Part shown: positions 21,014 through 33,530 of the stretch, in pieces
Position numbering within the stretch: position 1 is the stretch's first letter
How the letters are laid out: each line of letters begins with the position of its first letter
Origin: Coniella vitis
Taxonomy: Eukaryota > Ascomycota > Sordariomycetes > Diaporthales > Schizoparmaceae
Direction of reading: 5' to 3'
Assembly: GCA_011317545.1 (NCBI GenBank)
Contig: WUJK01000005.1
Coordinates: forward strand, 1,240,001-1,304,000
Length of the DNA: 64,000 bases
Translations under genes and position numbers: made by a program
The notes under the pieces: generated by a model
Seen by the model: the letters and a program-made list of their open reading frames with translations, nothing else
Told to the model about the DNA's origin: nothing
Database searches by the model: none

Positions 21014-22534
21014 TTAGGACGGAATCTTGAAGCCACCGGGGACACGCTCTGTGAAGACGTGCTGCGGGTCCACGCGGTCCCTCAGCGCCCGCAGTCGTGC
21101 CACACTCTCCTCGCCGTAGCTGGCAATAACCTCCTGCCAGGGCGCTGCATAGCCCATGTAGATGTATGGATCATATACATGGAGCCTCTTGGCTCGCGCC
21201 TCAATGTCGTCGACGAGCGCCCGTGCCGCCGCATGGACCTGCTCGTCATCGGCGGCCTCGGACCAAGCAGGGCAAAGCAGGCAGACGACGAGCGAGCCGG
21301 TACGGTCCTGTAGGCCGAGGCAATTATCTGCGGCTCCTCTTGCGTAGATTTGCGGTGGCAGTGGCTCTAGGTTGACGACCCATTTGATGTCCTTGACTGC
21401 AGAGATTGCTGTGATGCTGGCGTTGAAGGCGGCGTATGTTTCTCGAATCATGGCCTCGGTTGGAACAAATGTTGTGGTTGCCATGTAGTAGCTTGTAAAG
21501 AGAGAAAGGGATTAGAATGGCTGTTTCTTTTGGACAAGAAATCTGCTAACGCAGCATAAGCATGAAGTCGCAGTAACATACCGAGCTGCTTGGGGAGCAT
21601 TCAGAACAACAGAGTTGACAGCATGCGTGCCCATTTTTGCGACAACAGGTGGGATTCCAATCCCTGGAATCTGTGGCATCTCCAACACGTCACTGTAAAA
21701 GGCTGGGTGTTGTTCAGTCCCATCTGCCTCTGTATAAATCAGCTGGTTGATTGCTACGCTCCCGCCAGCTGCGCCGGAAAAGGCCCAGCCGGTCAAGAAA
21801 GAGGACTTTTCATCGTAGACGTCTGCCGACATGAGCTTGGCGTATACTTGGGCCTGGCGATCAATTACGTTTGGCGGGTTGATAACCAGCGACGACCACA
21901 GCTGGCCCTGTTGAAAGGTCTTGTAATCGATCCGCGTCACAATCCCAAAGTTGTTGCCGGCTCCCCGCAGCCCCTTCCAAAGGTCTGCGTTCTCCTGTGC
22001 GCTCGCCCGCACGACAGAGCCATCTGCCAGCACCACTTCGAACGATATGGCTTGCTGGCATGTCCAGCCGTGCGCGGGGCCAAAGTATGAGAGCCCTCCT
22101 CCCAGTGTGAGTCCGTTGCCCACACCAGCAACGCGGCCGCCAGCAACACTCAAGCCCAATGGGTCCAGCTTGTTGTATATGAGATCCCATGTAGAACCAG
22201 CACCGACAGAGATGACAGAGTGGTCGGCATTCAAATCGATCGAGTTGAGGCCGCGCAAGTCGACGGTCACTCCACCAGAGGAACTCGATGAACCTGGGAT
22301 CCACATGTGGCCCGCGCCACGAATGGCGAAGGTGGTCGAGGTGCTGGTAGCAAGGAATTTCACCAGTGTTGAGACATCGGCGACAGTCTGGGGCGTGACG
22401 AAGCAAATGGGCCGGGCACTCGACGCTTGAGGCGAAAAGTACGATTTCAGAGACGCCGCGTATCTGTCGCTTCCGGGCACCAGGACCTTGCCATGGCCGA
22501 GGAGGGACTGCAGGGTTTCGCACGCGGTTTCCAT
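21014..22534 (-). CDS. FAD-linked (BBE-type) oxidase 1
   Basis: Two exons, 22534-21582 and 21491-21014, encode 476 aa. The 90-nt intron (GTATGT...AG) is in phase 2 and restores QAARYYMATTTF. The N-terminal half is an FAD-binding PCMH domain with IRGAGH; His76 is the expected covalent FAD ligand. It also has GGLSYFGPAHGWTC and ENADLWKGLRGAGNNFGIVT. The C-terminus is the berberine-bridge-enzyme module (YMGYAAPWQE...DPQHVFTERVPGGFKI). No signal peptide is evident at the chosen ATG, so it may be cytosolic; a small 5' exon like that of oxidases 2 and 3 cannot be excluded. Such enzymes oxidise alcohols, amines or ring systems in secondary metabolism. The substrate is unknown. It stands isolated between retroelements A1 and A2. 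Confidence 0.9.
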
Positions 22535-23021
22535 TCTGTACAGGAATCAGGAGTATCAAACAATGGTTTGTTATCGCAGAAACATAAACAAAGATGGAGT
22601 GGTTGGAAAAGGGCAGAATGTGGCCAAATTAAAGCAATGGATTCGGAGTGGGGAAATATACCTGTCGGCTTTAGCATCCAGAGGGGGCCGAGAGTGCTTC
22701 GCAGCTTCAAGGTTACGCAAATTCAGGTGGTTTCCTCTCGCTTTTGTTTTTTTACAAGATCCCGACCTATCAAGATCCTCATTTAAACGGAAAAGAAACG
22801 CAGCGATATCTTAGCCCCTGCGACTAAAAAGTAGGGGCCTGCCGGTGGCTTTCCATAAGCATTAATAAAATATTAAGATATATAAACTCGTCGAAAGCCG
22901 CAAAAGTTTAGAAAACGAAGACGAGTTTCCTTTAAAATTGAGTTTCTATTATATAATATAACTATTATAACGTTTTTTATATAAATAAGCCGCCTTTTTA
23001 TTAAACTTTAATTAATTATAT
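22535..23021. other. Upstream region of FAD-oxidase 1
   Basis: Bases 22535 to about 22850 have normal composition and presumably hold the promoter of oxidase 1 on the minus strand. From about 22855 the sequence turns TA-rich up to the LTR of A2. No gene is seen. Confidence 0.5.
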
Positions 23022-23495
23022 TATAATAATCCTTGCCTAAATCCCTGATTCTGGAAATACCTATAAGTTATATATTAGCAGGCGGGGAGGTATTACCTTT
23101 AAGTCTTCGTACGTTATCGAGCAATATTAAGTATTATAAGCGATCAAGAGGGATTACCCTATTATATAAAATAATACTTAGATTTATAACTAAAGGCTAT
23201 AAGGAAACTATCTAATATTAAGCTATAAACTCTTATCCTTATATCTTTCTATTATCGACTGCTATTCCCTAAATAGTACCTTAGATTATAAGAGTCGATA
23301 GCAACTTCTTCGATTTACTTATATAATCGTTAGGACCGCTAACGGTCCTATTAATCCTTATTATATTATCTTTTATAACCCTAACCCTTATATTCCTTAT
23401 ATAAGAGATCCCTATCGGTCCGTTAAGGTTCCGATTTATTAATATATAATTACGCTAGCCTATTCCTATAACTTATATAACCGTAGGTTATAATA
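23022..23495 (-). repeat. 3' LTR of element A2
   Basis: It begins TATAATAATCC and ends GGTTATAATA on the plus strand. It contains ATAACCCTAACCCTTAT near 23376 (telomere-like, reversed). Its core differs from A1 and A3 and holds inverted blocks such as GTCGATAGCAAC and GGACCGCTAACGGTCC. Confidence 0.92.
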
Positions 23496-23599
23496 TTATC
23501 TCCCTTCTATCGGTCTTTATCCCTAAAGACTATAATTATTTCCGTAAGTAATCCTACCTAATATTCTTACTTCGGATTATACTTTCCTAATTCGTTATA

Positions 23600-24119
23600 T
23601 CGTTAAGAGTTAATAAAGTTCGTTATAAAAAGACCGAATAAAGCTTAACCCTAAGTCTTTCTATCTTTTCTCGTTATACTATTATACCTTCTTATTCTTA
23701 TTATAAGGATTATAAGACTTCTTATCTTACTTCTAAGGACGATTCGTCTCGTTATCTAGAGTATATTCGAAATAAGCGGGGTAATTACGATATATATAGT
23801 TTAACGTTTACCTAAATATAAAAAATTACCCGATAATATTCTCTAATCGAGGCCGAGCTAGATAAAGCGGAGGAGGAAGCGATAAAGGCGAATACCTATA
23901 TTTCCCGTTTACGGAAATAGCGTTATATATAGGCTAATAAGATAACGTATATTATTCGTTATAGTTTAAATACGATCGAGGAGTTAGATCGTCTTAAAGC
24001 GGAGGAGTTAGAGAGGGAGCGTTTAACCGCTAAAGCTAAGAGGTATCCTACGGAGTTAGCCGTTCCCGAAGGCCTATTACCTAAAGGTTTTATAACTACT
24101 ATATTAAAGGATTTTAATT
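23600..24119 (+). pseudogene. Antisense coiled-coil ORF relic in A2
   Basis: This lies between the 3' LTR and the end of pol, on the strand opposite to gag-pol. The frame (codon at 23840) is coherent for about 170 codons with only TAG/TAA interruptions. It has a Ser/Tyr-rich start, SSRYLEYIRNKRG, then a charged helical stretch (EAELDKAEEEAIKANTYISR), a later EELDRLKAEELERERL, and PEGLLPKGFITTILKDFN before a stop. High Glu/Lys/Arg/Leu content with helical spacing predicts a coiled coil. I recognise similar charged hypothetical proteins in filamentous fungi but no characterised function. A1 and A3 have counterparts. Confidence 0.65.
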
Positions 24120-24284
24120 AATCTAGGATTTCTCTATTATCTCCGTTTAATTTTCTTATTAGTAATTTATAAGGTATTAGGGCTTTTAGTTCGTAACTTT
24201 AATTTCTTTAAAATTACTACTAGTAATCTTTAATAAGAGGTTTAATTATTCTTATAGGTAGCTATTATAGTTAAAGATATAAAT

Positions 24285-24357
24285 AGTCTTATAGCTTAAT
24301 AGTTAGAGTTCCTAGTTTCTTATTAGGAGGTCCGGGGTTCGATTCCTTATAATACCT
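24285..24357 (+). other. tRNA-like sequence (anticodon reads TCT)
   Basis: The sequence can be laid out as a full cloverleaf. The acceptor strand is 24285-24291 paired with 24350-24356. A D-arm with a box A-like TAGCTTAATAGTTAGAG follows, then an anticodon stem CCTAG/TTAGG with a 7-base loop TTTCTTA, a 5-base variable loop, and a T-arm CGGGG-TTCGATT-CCTTA containing the box B core. Acceptor and T-stem mismatches are partly explained by C-to-T/G-to-A mutation. Position 37 is T, which is abnormal. It is best read as a mutated tRNA relic or tRNA-derived insertion, not a working gene. It lies between the chromodomain end and the antisense ORF of A2. Confidence 0.55.
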
Positions 24358-24409
24358 TCTCTATCTAAGGCGATAATAACTTTTATTTTTCGTATTCTTT
24401 AATAAGGTC

Positions 24410-27400
24410 TAGGTATATATTCTTTAGTAGTTCCTAAGTATTTTCCGAATTATTATAATTTTTCTATTTAATAAGGTATTATTTTCCGTATCCGCGTTTA
24501 TATAAATCGAGAATCTATTTAACTTCGTACTATACTTATTCTAATTCGATAATATCTATATCGTACGAAAGTTCTACGTCTACTAGTGCTAATTTTAGAA
24601 GTAAAATATAGAAGACTAGGTATAGATATATATATAGGATTTCCAATTTATAGTTAACTAGTAAAATCTATCGTATAATTTTATAAGGTCCGAGTTTTTT
24701 ATAGTCGAGTTTATCGTTAGGTCTAGTAGTTTTAATATTTTTACGGTTAAGGTAGACTTTATCTCCCTTCTATAGGATTAATCCCTTAATCCTTTTCTAA
24801 TTAGCGTATTTCGTTATTTATTCTTTAACGTTCTAAAGTATATATCGAATATCTTTATATAATTATTTAATTCTTTTAGCGTATTAATCTACCGTTTCTA
24901 CGTTTCCACCTAGTAGTATTTCGTAGTATACCGTAGGGTTATATCCGTAGAGTAGGAAGAATAGTGATTTTCCTATACTTATCGTATCTACGCTATTATA
25001 GGCGAATTATACCGTAGGTAAGAATTCGACCTAATTATCTTATTCGTAGTTAATATAATATCGTAGATAGTATTCTATAATCTAGTTAGTATATTCTATT
25101 TATCCGTCTATCTAAGGATAAAATATTATAGATATATATTATATCGTTCCGAGGTATTTAGTAAGAGAGATCTAGAATTTTAATATAAATTTTCTATCTC
25201 TATCTAATATAATTTCCTAAGGTATTCCGTAGTTAGCGATAATAATACAGAGGAATATATATACGAGTTCTTCTATAATATTACTTTCTTTATATAATAG
25301 GAAGTATATATACTTACTTAGTCTATAAACTACTACTAAGATACTATCGTATTATACTTTAGTTAAGGGTTTTTATAAGAGAGGTAGCTTAATAATAAAG
25401 TCTAGACTAATAGATAACTAAATAGTTATAGGTACTAGTAGAGGTTATAATAATCCGTAAGGTTTATATCGTTCCGTTTTATTCCGTTTATATATATCGT
25501 AGTTATTAATAATATCTATAACTCGTTTCTTAAGGTTTAATAGATTCTAATAGCGTTAGATCCTTTTATAGGTTACTCTAATTCCTTAGTATCTATATAC
25601 TAGTACGCTATAGATACTTCTAATATAATCGTTTTATTCTAATATTATTATATTATCGAGGTTAGGTATTTCTCCTTCGATATATAGTATTATATTAAGT
25701 TCCTTAGTAATAGATAATATAGTAAGGTTGCCTTCCGAATCTTCCTTAAAGATTACTATAATATCCTAGTCTTTACTATTACTATCCTTATAATCTAACC
25801 GTTTACTAAGAGCGTATAATCGTTTATTTTCTTTACCTTTACGGTAGATAATCTTAAAGTCGAATTCTAATAGAAATTCGTACTATCTAACTTATCGTTT
25901 ATTAAGCTACTTTATCGAGGTAAATGCTTAGAGATTCTTATAATCTATATATATAAGAATTTACTATTTTACGCCGATAAGGTAATATCGCTATTCCTTA
26001 AAGGCTTCTACTATTATTATAAGTTCCTAATTAGGCGTTCTATAATTAAGTGCTAATCCGTTTAGTTTCTTACTAAAGTTACTAACTATCCGTAGTTATC
26101 TTTTATCGTCTCGTTATCCGAGTTATCTACTAAGTATATAACTTAATACGTTTATCTCGATCTCGAAAACTTTATCTTAATCTGCTTCGACTAGGATTAG
26201 TTCTAATATAACTATATCCTTAATTATACTAAAGGCTTTCTATACCTATTCGTTCTAGTTAAAGGTAATATCCTTTTTCGTAAGTTCCGTAAGTAGTACT
26301 ATAATACTATTATAGTTTTTAATAAATTATCGGTAGAAGTTAGTATAGCCTAAGAAGGCTTTAACGTCCTTAATATTCTAAGGTATAGGCTAGTCCCTAA
26401 TTACCTATACTTTATCTTTCTATATTCGTATATACCTTAATATAATAATATATCTAAGGTAGTTAACTTCTTAAATATTCTAATTATATTTAATAGGTTC
26501 TACTAAAATCTTATTATCTTAAAGGATTTATAGGATTATCGTAATATATTTCTAATATTCCTCGAATATCTTTAAATAAATAAGGATATCGTCTAGGTAA
26601 GCGATTATAAAATAGTCGAGGTATTCGTATAAGATAAAGTTTATTATTTCCTAGAATAATATAGGGGCGTTAATAAGTCCGAATAGTATAATAAGATATT
26701 CGAAATATCCGTAGCGTATTCTAAATACTATTTTCTATTCTTCTCCGGGTTTAATACGAATATATATATATCCTTCCTTAAGGTTAAGGGCTATAAACTA
26801 TTAAGCTCCTCTAAATTTATCTCTAAGTTCTTTAAAGAGAGGTAATAGGTATTAATTCTTAATAGTAATATCGTTAAGTTACCGATAGTTAATATATAAT
26901 CGTAGTTTACCGTTTTTCTTTAGTATAAATAGGATTAGGTATCCTATTAGTAAATATAAGGGTTTAATATAGCCTTTCTTAAGATTTTCGTTAATATATT
27001 CTCTAAATACCTTAAGTTTATCCTTATCTAATTTATAGATAGGAAAGAACTTTAATTATTCTCCTTCTTTAAGTAGGATCTTATAATCGTATAGGTTATA
27101 CTCTAATAGGTTATTATCGAATTTTCCTTAAAATAGTTTTATAAACTTCCGATACTCTTTTAGTATATTAGAGAGATCTCTAAATATATCTTCGTCTTAT
27201 ATAGTTATTATTATAAGGAGATATCGTTATATATATTTAGTTCCTTCTTAAACTTATCGCGATAATATATCTTACTATCTATAGAATCCTATTATATCGT
27301 ATCCTAATCTATTATATCCCTTCTTTTATTAGGTATTAACTATTATTAGATCTTTCTCTATAAGTTATTAAAGTTAATTATATCCTAGGGTAGCTATTAT

Positions 27401-29930
27401 TTTAGCTTTTCTCGATTTAGAGGTATATATAAATTCGTTTAAATCCCTATTATCTAGGTATCGCTTAATAATTAAATCCGATCCTATACCTTTAATTATA
27501 ACTATTTCTTAAGTATCCGCTTTATTTTATAAAATATAGCTATTAGTTTAATCGATTCGAGGATTTTCCTTTCTTAATTATAATATATCTAAAATCAGCT
27601 TATATTATATAGTATCCGTAATATCGAAGTTTATTAGTATTATATATCTATAGATTATAACTAATAATTAATTAGATTCTATATCGATAACGCCTTAGCT
27701 ATAAGTAACTTTTATACCTTCTATAATACTAAGTTTATAGGGTTCTATCTTCTTCTTCTAAGGTATCCGTTCTTTATTAATAATACTTAGGGATATAAAG
27801 TTTCCTTATACTCTGCTATTTAGGAGTATTATATAGTATTTATCGTTAATTTATACTACGATTTTTAAATATTTATATATCGACCTATTTATTATATAGA
27901 GGGATTTTACTATAAATCCTAATCGCTTATTATCCCTTATAAGCGATCCTTACCTTTTAGGTTCTACTATTCTTATTATACTCTAAGGGCTATTATTTAT
28001 ACTAGGTTCTTAGCTTATTATATTCCGTATTATATACGTATTACGGCTTATCGCTATAGGTATACTTAATTTTCTTCTTTTAAATAAGGAGTTTATACTC
28101 CGGGCTAACTATCTTTAAGGTTATAATAGGTATATACTTTATCCGCTAGGTATTCTATATAATTAGCGCGCTTATAGAAGCTATAGTATATAGATTCTAT
28201 ATATACGGGCTTTATAAGCTTTTCCCTTTATTTCTATTTATATATTCTATACTAGTTAAGCGCTTTTTCTTATATATAAGGTGCGTACTAGGGTATTATA
28301 TATTAGTATTATTTTACTTATCGTATAGTATATTCGTAGGGGGTATTATATATAAGGCTAATATTAGCATAGTTTCCCCTTATTCTAAGTACTTTATAAT
28401 AATCGCTATTATCGTTATCGTAGGCGATAATACTATACCCTATCTTACGCATAGGGAACTATCCGTTAATTACCTTATATTTAAAGTATTATCTATAATT
28501 ATATATAATATAAGCAAACTATATAATCTAATAATACTTTTTATAGAGATAATTAATTCGTACGTTTTCCTATATAAGGGGGGTTTTATCTTAATAGGTT
28601 ATTATTCGGAATAATTCTCTAAGTATAATATTATAGATAAGGTAGTATATATCTCCTTTATCGATATCTTTATCTATAGAGTTTTCTAATTCTAAGCTTA
28701 TTTCTTCGTTAATAGTTTAGGTATTAATATCCTAACTAATATTAAGCATTTCCTATTATTTTATAATTCCCGTAATATTGCTTTATATAATTTTCGTTTC
28801 GTTAGATAGCTTATACCCTTTTATATCGTACTAATAGGGGTATTCCCTAATAAGCTAGGCTTATTATTCTATTATTAATCTTTTAAATAGACTATTATCC
28901 ATAGGGAGGGGTATTCTCTAGGTAATTATAATTTATTATTCTTTATAAAGTTTCTAAGAGAATTATCCTAAGCTTTACTTTACCGAGAGGTATATTATAT
29001 AATTATCCTTATAATAGAAGGTCTAATTAAGGAATCCGTAATCGGAGTCGTCCGATATTTACTCTAGAAGCCGATTTTAGCTAGGAGTAGAGTCTATAGT
29101 CTTACGTATTATAATATTAGCTTATCGTCCTTCGGGGACTTTCTTAAATTCTCTAGGTTTCTTAGGTTATTAGTACTCTCGTATAAAATAGCCTATCTTA
29201 TTATAGTTAAAGTATTCCTTATTTATAGGTTTACGCTAAGCTATATCGAGCTCTATAGGTTCTATATATATAATACCGCTAATTATTATACCTTATTACT
29301 AGAAGCTACGGTTAATTATTTATTAAATCCGCCGTCCTATATTAATATAATTCCTTTATATAATATAGCTTCCTCCTTTCTTACTTTCCTCTATATATCT
29401 TTCGTAGAAACGGTTATCGATACGGATAACGTTATTACTAAATATTATAAAATCTTTAAGCTAATCCTATTTAGAGATTTTATTCTTAACCTTATCCTTA
29501 AATCCTCTATAGTAATATTCTATAAGATTCTTATCTTCCTAAGGGAGGCATACTAAAAGTTACTTAAAGCAGACCGTATAGGCTAAAGTAGACTTATTCT
29601 ACTTAAGTTCTATAAGTTATTATACTATAGTTTATTCTTCGTTAGGATCGCTAAATATTTCCTTAAGGATATATTCGAATCCTATAACTAAATCGAATAT
29701 ATTCTTATTAATCGGCTTACGTTAATCGAGGTTACCTAGGTATTTAATATAATTACGAAGTAAGGGTTTATATTAGATAAGCATATCCTTTTCGAGTTAT
29801 ATACCGGCTAGGATAACTTTATCGAGTTTAATAGTAAATTAAGTTATATTATATAGGAAGTATACCTTATAATAAGTAAAAAACCCTTAAAGCGTTTTTT
29901 AATTACCGTTATATATAATAGGTTTATCTA
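24410..29930 (-). pseudogene. gag-pol relic of element A2
   Basis: On the minus strand the order from the right is gag (about 29900-29150), protease (about 27850-27540), reverse transcriptase (about 27090-26390), RNase H (about 26300-25780), integrase (about 25600-24720) and chromodomain (about 24560-24430). The protein blocks match those of A1, for example the RNase H end near 25840 and the chromodomain core near 24470. Many TAG/TAA codons in frame show it is dead. Confidence 0.85.
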
Positions 29931-30229
29931 TCTTATAGCCGTTACCGGTATTTTAAATAATAAGCGTTAGGGGCGTAGCGGCTATAGCTTAGTATTATTC
30001 GAGCTATTAGGCCTACCTACGGATAATACGATTCTATTACTCCTAATTCTATTAGAGTATAGCGAGTTATTAGATAAGTTTAATTAATTAGTATATTATA
30101 TCTTCCTAAGTTATAACCTAATAATATCCTTCTCCTAAGGTAGATAGGGTAGGAGTTTAAGGAGCTATTACTATATTTAATATTACCTAAGAGGTATATA
30201 TAGACCGTTTTAAATAAGAGTTATAAAAA

Positions 30230-30703
30230 TATAATAATCCTTACCTAAATCCCTGATTCTAGAAGTACTTATAAGTTATATATTAGTAGGCGGGGAGGTA
30301 TTACCTTTAAGTCTTTATATATTATCGAGTAATATTAAGTATTATAAGCGATTAAAAGGGATTACCCTATTATATAAAATAATACTTAGATTTATAACTA
30401 AAGGTTATAAGGAAACTATCTAATATTAAGCTATAAACTCCTGTCCTTATATCCTTCTATTATCGACTGCTATTCCTTAAATAGTGCCTTAGACTATAAG
30501 AGTCGATAGCGACTTCTTCGGTCCACCTATATAGTCGTTAGGACCGCTGGCGGTCCTGTCGGTCCTTATTATATTATCTTTTATAACCCTAACCCTTATA
30601 TTCCTTATATAAGAGATCCCTATCGGTCCGTTAAGGTTTCGATTTGCTAGCATATAGTTGCGCTGGCCTGTTCCTATAACCTGTATAACCGTGGGTTATA
30701 ATA
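30230..30703 (-). repeat. 5' LTR of element A2
   Basis: It is the same length as the partner LTR. It is less mutated at its right end (CGCTGGCCTGTTCCTATAACCT) and keeps the inverted repeat GGACCGCTGGCGGTCC near 30540 plus AACCCTAACCCTTAT near 30587. TATAT follows. Confidence 0.92.
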
Positions 30704-31735
30704 TATATCGTATTTTATTATTTTCTTTTAAGTTTATAGGTTTTAAAATACTTTCTTTTTAAACTTTATACTTAAAATATAATATATATAATTTTATTAA
30801 CCTAGAATACTAATATTTACTATAAAAATAGAGACCTTATAATATTTAATATTCTAAATATATATTATTTTCTAGATTTCGAATAGATAATTAAAGAAAT
30901 CTATAAATCTTTAGCTTAGTTTTAATTAAATTAAATATAATTATAAAAGTTTATAAAATTTATTAATATTTATTTTAATATTATTAAATTTAATGTTTAT
31001 ATAATTAGTATATAGTTTCGCTTTTTAATATTTTAATTAGTGCTGAAAATATAGAATATTTTTTCAATTCTTTTATTTATTTATATTTCTTTTATAATTT
31101 AGATAAAGAAAAAAATTTTGAAAGAAATATAAAAAGATATTATAAAAGTATAAAAAAGAAATAATAGGAAAAGGTAAATAAAGTAAATATAATAATAGTA
31201 TATTTATTAAATAAATAATAAATATATAATTATATCTCTAAACGAATTAAATTTAAATTAAATATAGAATATTAAATATTATAAATCTTTATACTTAGCT
31301 AATAAACGGTAATCGAGATTTCTAATCTTTTAAAGATTATTTTTATTAAACTTATATAAAGATATAAATTTACTAGTATTATTAATATAATAAAATATAA
31401 AAGAAAATATTTTATAAAATAGAATACTATAATATTATCTCTTTTTTCATTTTACGTTATTAACCCTATATTTAAGCTATAATAATTAAGTTCCTATTTC
31501 TTTATATTAAAATTCTTAGCAGGGCCCGGAATCTTCTTAAAAAAACAAAAAGCCGGCGGAAAGCACCTGCAGTTAAGTAGCAGTAGGAGCAGAGCAGGAT
31601 ACAAATGTCGGGTACTTTGGTAGTTACATAGTATTAATGCGAATAAAGTACAAGTGTGAATTATGTACAGGTTGGTGGATAATGAGCCACACGTCTTGGC
31701 TATCCTAGCCTTCCATCATATACTGTGCAATAGAA
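30704..31735. other. AT-rich relic and FAD-oxidase 2 downstream region
   Basis: There is no gene. TA-rich sequence without recognisable coding remains runs to about 31515. Normal composition resumes abruptly at GCAGGGCCCGGAATC, about 215 bp before the stop codon of oxidase 2. Confidence 0.5.
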
Positions 31736-33530
31736 TTAGTTGCCCGGGATTTTGTATCCTCCTGGGACTTGATATGTGAACATGCCCCGCGGATCGACCT
31801 GCTGTCGAACCTGCTTGAGCCTCTCGACGCTGGCAGTTCCGTAGCTCGCAATCACATTCTCGTTCTTTCCCGCATAGTTGGCATAGATATAGCCGTCGAG
31901 TCCCCCCAACTTGCTGGTGGATGCTCTGATGTTGTCCAGCAGGCTCTGAGAAGTCGTATACACGAGATCGTCGTCGGCTGCGTTGGTCCATGACACGGTA
32001 ATCAGGGCGATGACGAGCGAATCAGTCCGGTTCGACAGACCCAGCGCATTGTCAGCAGCATGGCGTTGGTAGAAGATTGGGGGCAGCGGTTCGTATGTAA
32101 GGCCAAAGATGATGTCGGTGACGTTCTCCACGGCGATGTACGAGGCAGCCCACGCGGCATAAGCGGCCGAGAGTACCTCTGTACTCGAAACCAGGGTCGA
32201 AACGAGGTTAATGGATCTGGGAGAGGACAGACAAGCGTGAGCTGGCGTGCATGGACACAAGAGGGCAGGATGGAGGCGCTCACCTATGGCCGCTCGGGTT
32301 CGTGGCCGCCGTCTCTTTCGACAGCTCCGTCAGGTTTGTGACTGCGGTTGCGTTGTAGATACTGGGCAGCGCGAAGAAGCCTGAGAAGGTGTCCGGTGTA
32401 GCTTCTACCTCCTGGGTATATGCAAGCAGATTTGCAATGAGGGGCCCTGCGGCTTGGGAGTATGAAAAGGCAGTGATGATGGACGCATACTCGTCGTACG
32501 AAGTGGGCGAGTTCACGGTGACCAGCTCGTTGATGACGGCGTCTGCCTCGGAGACCTGGTGGTACAGCGTGCCAGACCAGACGAGGCTCTGCTGGAAGGT
32601 CGCGAGGACAATATTCGTGACAACTGCTCACCGCGCATCAGCTCTGGATCGGCGGTCCCCAAGAGGAGTCAAAGTGGACTCATGTGGGATGCATACGGCA
32701 CGGTTGGATTTAGGGCGGGAAAGACATACTGCCAAAATTATTGTTGCCCCCCCGAAGAGCCCACAGCAGGTCAACGTGCGACGTCGCATCAGCCTCGACA
32801 ATGGTACCATTTGCGAGCACGATCTGGAATGCGAGGACCGTGTCACAGGTCCAGCCGTAACGCGGGGAGGTATACGATATCCCGCCCCCAAGAGTCAAGC
32901 CGCCGACACCTGTTCAGACAGTGCCAGACAGAGGAGCAAGGGTTAGTATAACAAAGATTGTATTTTCGACTCGGACGAGTACAGAATCCAAGACAGCAGG
33001 TACTTACCAACCCCGGCAGCGCGGCCGCCGTTGACGCCCAGCCCGTGCGGATCGAGGGTCTCATACAGCTGATCCCAGGTAGCACCGACACCGGTGGAGA
33101 CAGAGGCCTGGTCTGCACTGAGGGTGATGGTATCGAGTGCCCTCAGGTCGAACACAAGCCCGCCCTGGATATTGGAGGCGCCGGCCCAGCTCATGTGGCC
33201 GCCGGAGCGCACGGCAAAAAGGCACTCCTCGCCCTCCTTCTGTAGGAGATCCAGGACCTGGACCGCGGTTGATACATCCTGCACGGACTGTGCAGAGACT
33301 ATGCAGGCTGGATTGAGCGACTCCTGCTGCACCGAGAAATACGACTCCAGGGAGGCAGTGTACGTCGCACTGCCTGGATATGTAACCTTGTGTAGGCCCA
33401 GAGACGCTGACAGGGCCAGACACTGGCAAGTTTGACAGCACGTCAACCATCCGGTCAGCGCTTACCGCTGGTGACGATGCACGGCGCCTAAGAAACGGAC
33501 ACTTACACAAATCGTCCCAGCCATGGTCAT
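31736..33530 (-). CDS. FAD-linked (BBE-type) oxidase 2
   Basis: Five exons are proposed: 33530-33507, 33422-33008, 32909-32730, 32623-32284 and 32216-31736, giving 479 aa with phases that close exactly. The first exon is only 24 nt (MTMAGTIC) and ends at GTAAGT; the same arrangement occurs in oxidase 3. The FAD-binding domain shows PGSATYTASLESYFS, VRSGGH (His84, expected covalent FAD ligand), GGLTLGGGISY and YGWTC. The berberine-bridge C-terminus shows GYIYANYAGKNENVIASYG and DPRGMFTYQVPGGYKI. Two of its introns, at AAGVG and NNFG, are absent from oxidases 1 and 3. The final intron position is shared by all three. The gene is divergent from receptor 2 across 1 kb. The substrate is unknown. 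Confidence 0.87.

Larger units (their letters stand above)
23022..30703 (-). mobile_element. Chromodomain Ty3/gypsy retrotransposon A2, RIP-degraded
   Basis: This is a 7682-bp copy in minus orientation with 474-bp LTRs (23022-23495 and 30230-30703) and TATAT duplications at 23017-23021 and 30704-30708. Going right to left it has the same gag-pol-chromodomain order as A1 with matching motifs in reverse complement. It additionally carries a tRNA-like sequence and the longest antisense frame. RIP stops throughout make it inactive. Confidence 0.93.

Noticed and set aside
24285..24357. Functional tRNA-Arg gene
   Set aside because: Acceptor and T-stem mismatches and an abnormal base at position 37 make a working tRNA unlikely; reported only as tRNA-like.
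33453..33474. A 22-nt microexon between AG and GTAAGC in oxidase 2
   Set aside because: Including it shifts the frame and destroys CLALSASLGLHK, which is supported by oxidase 3.
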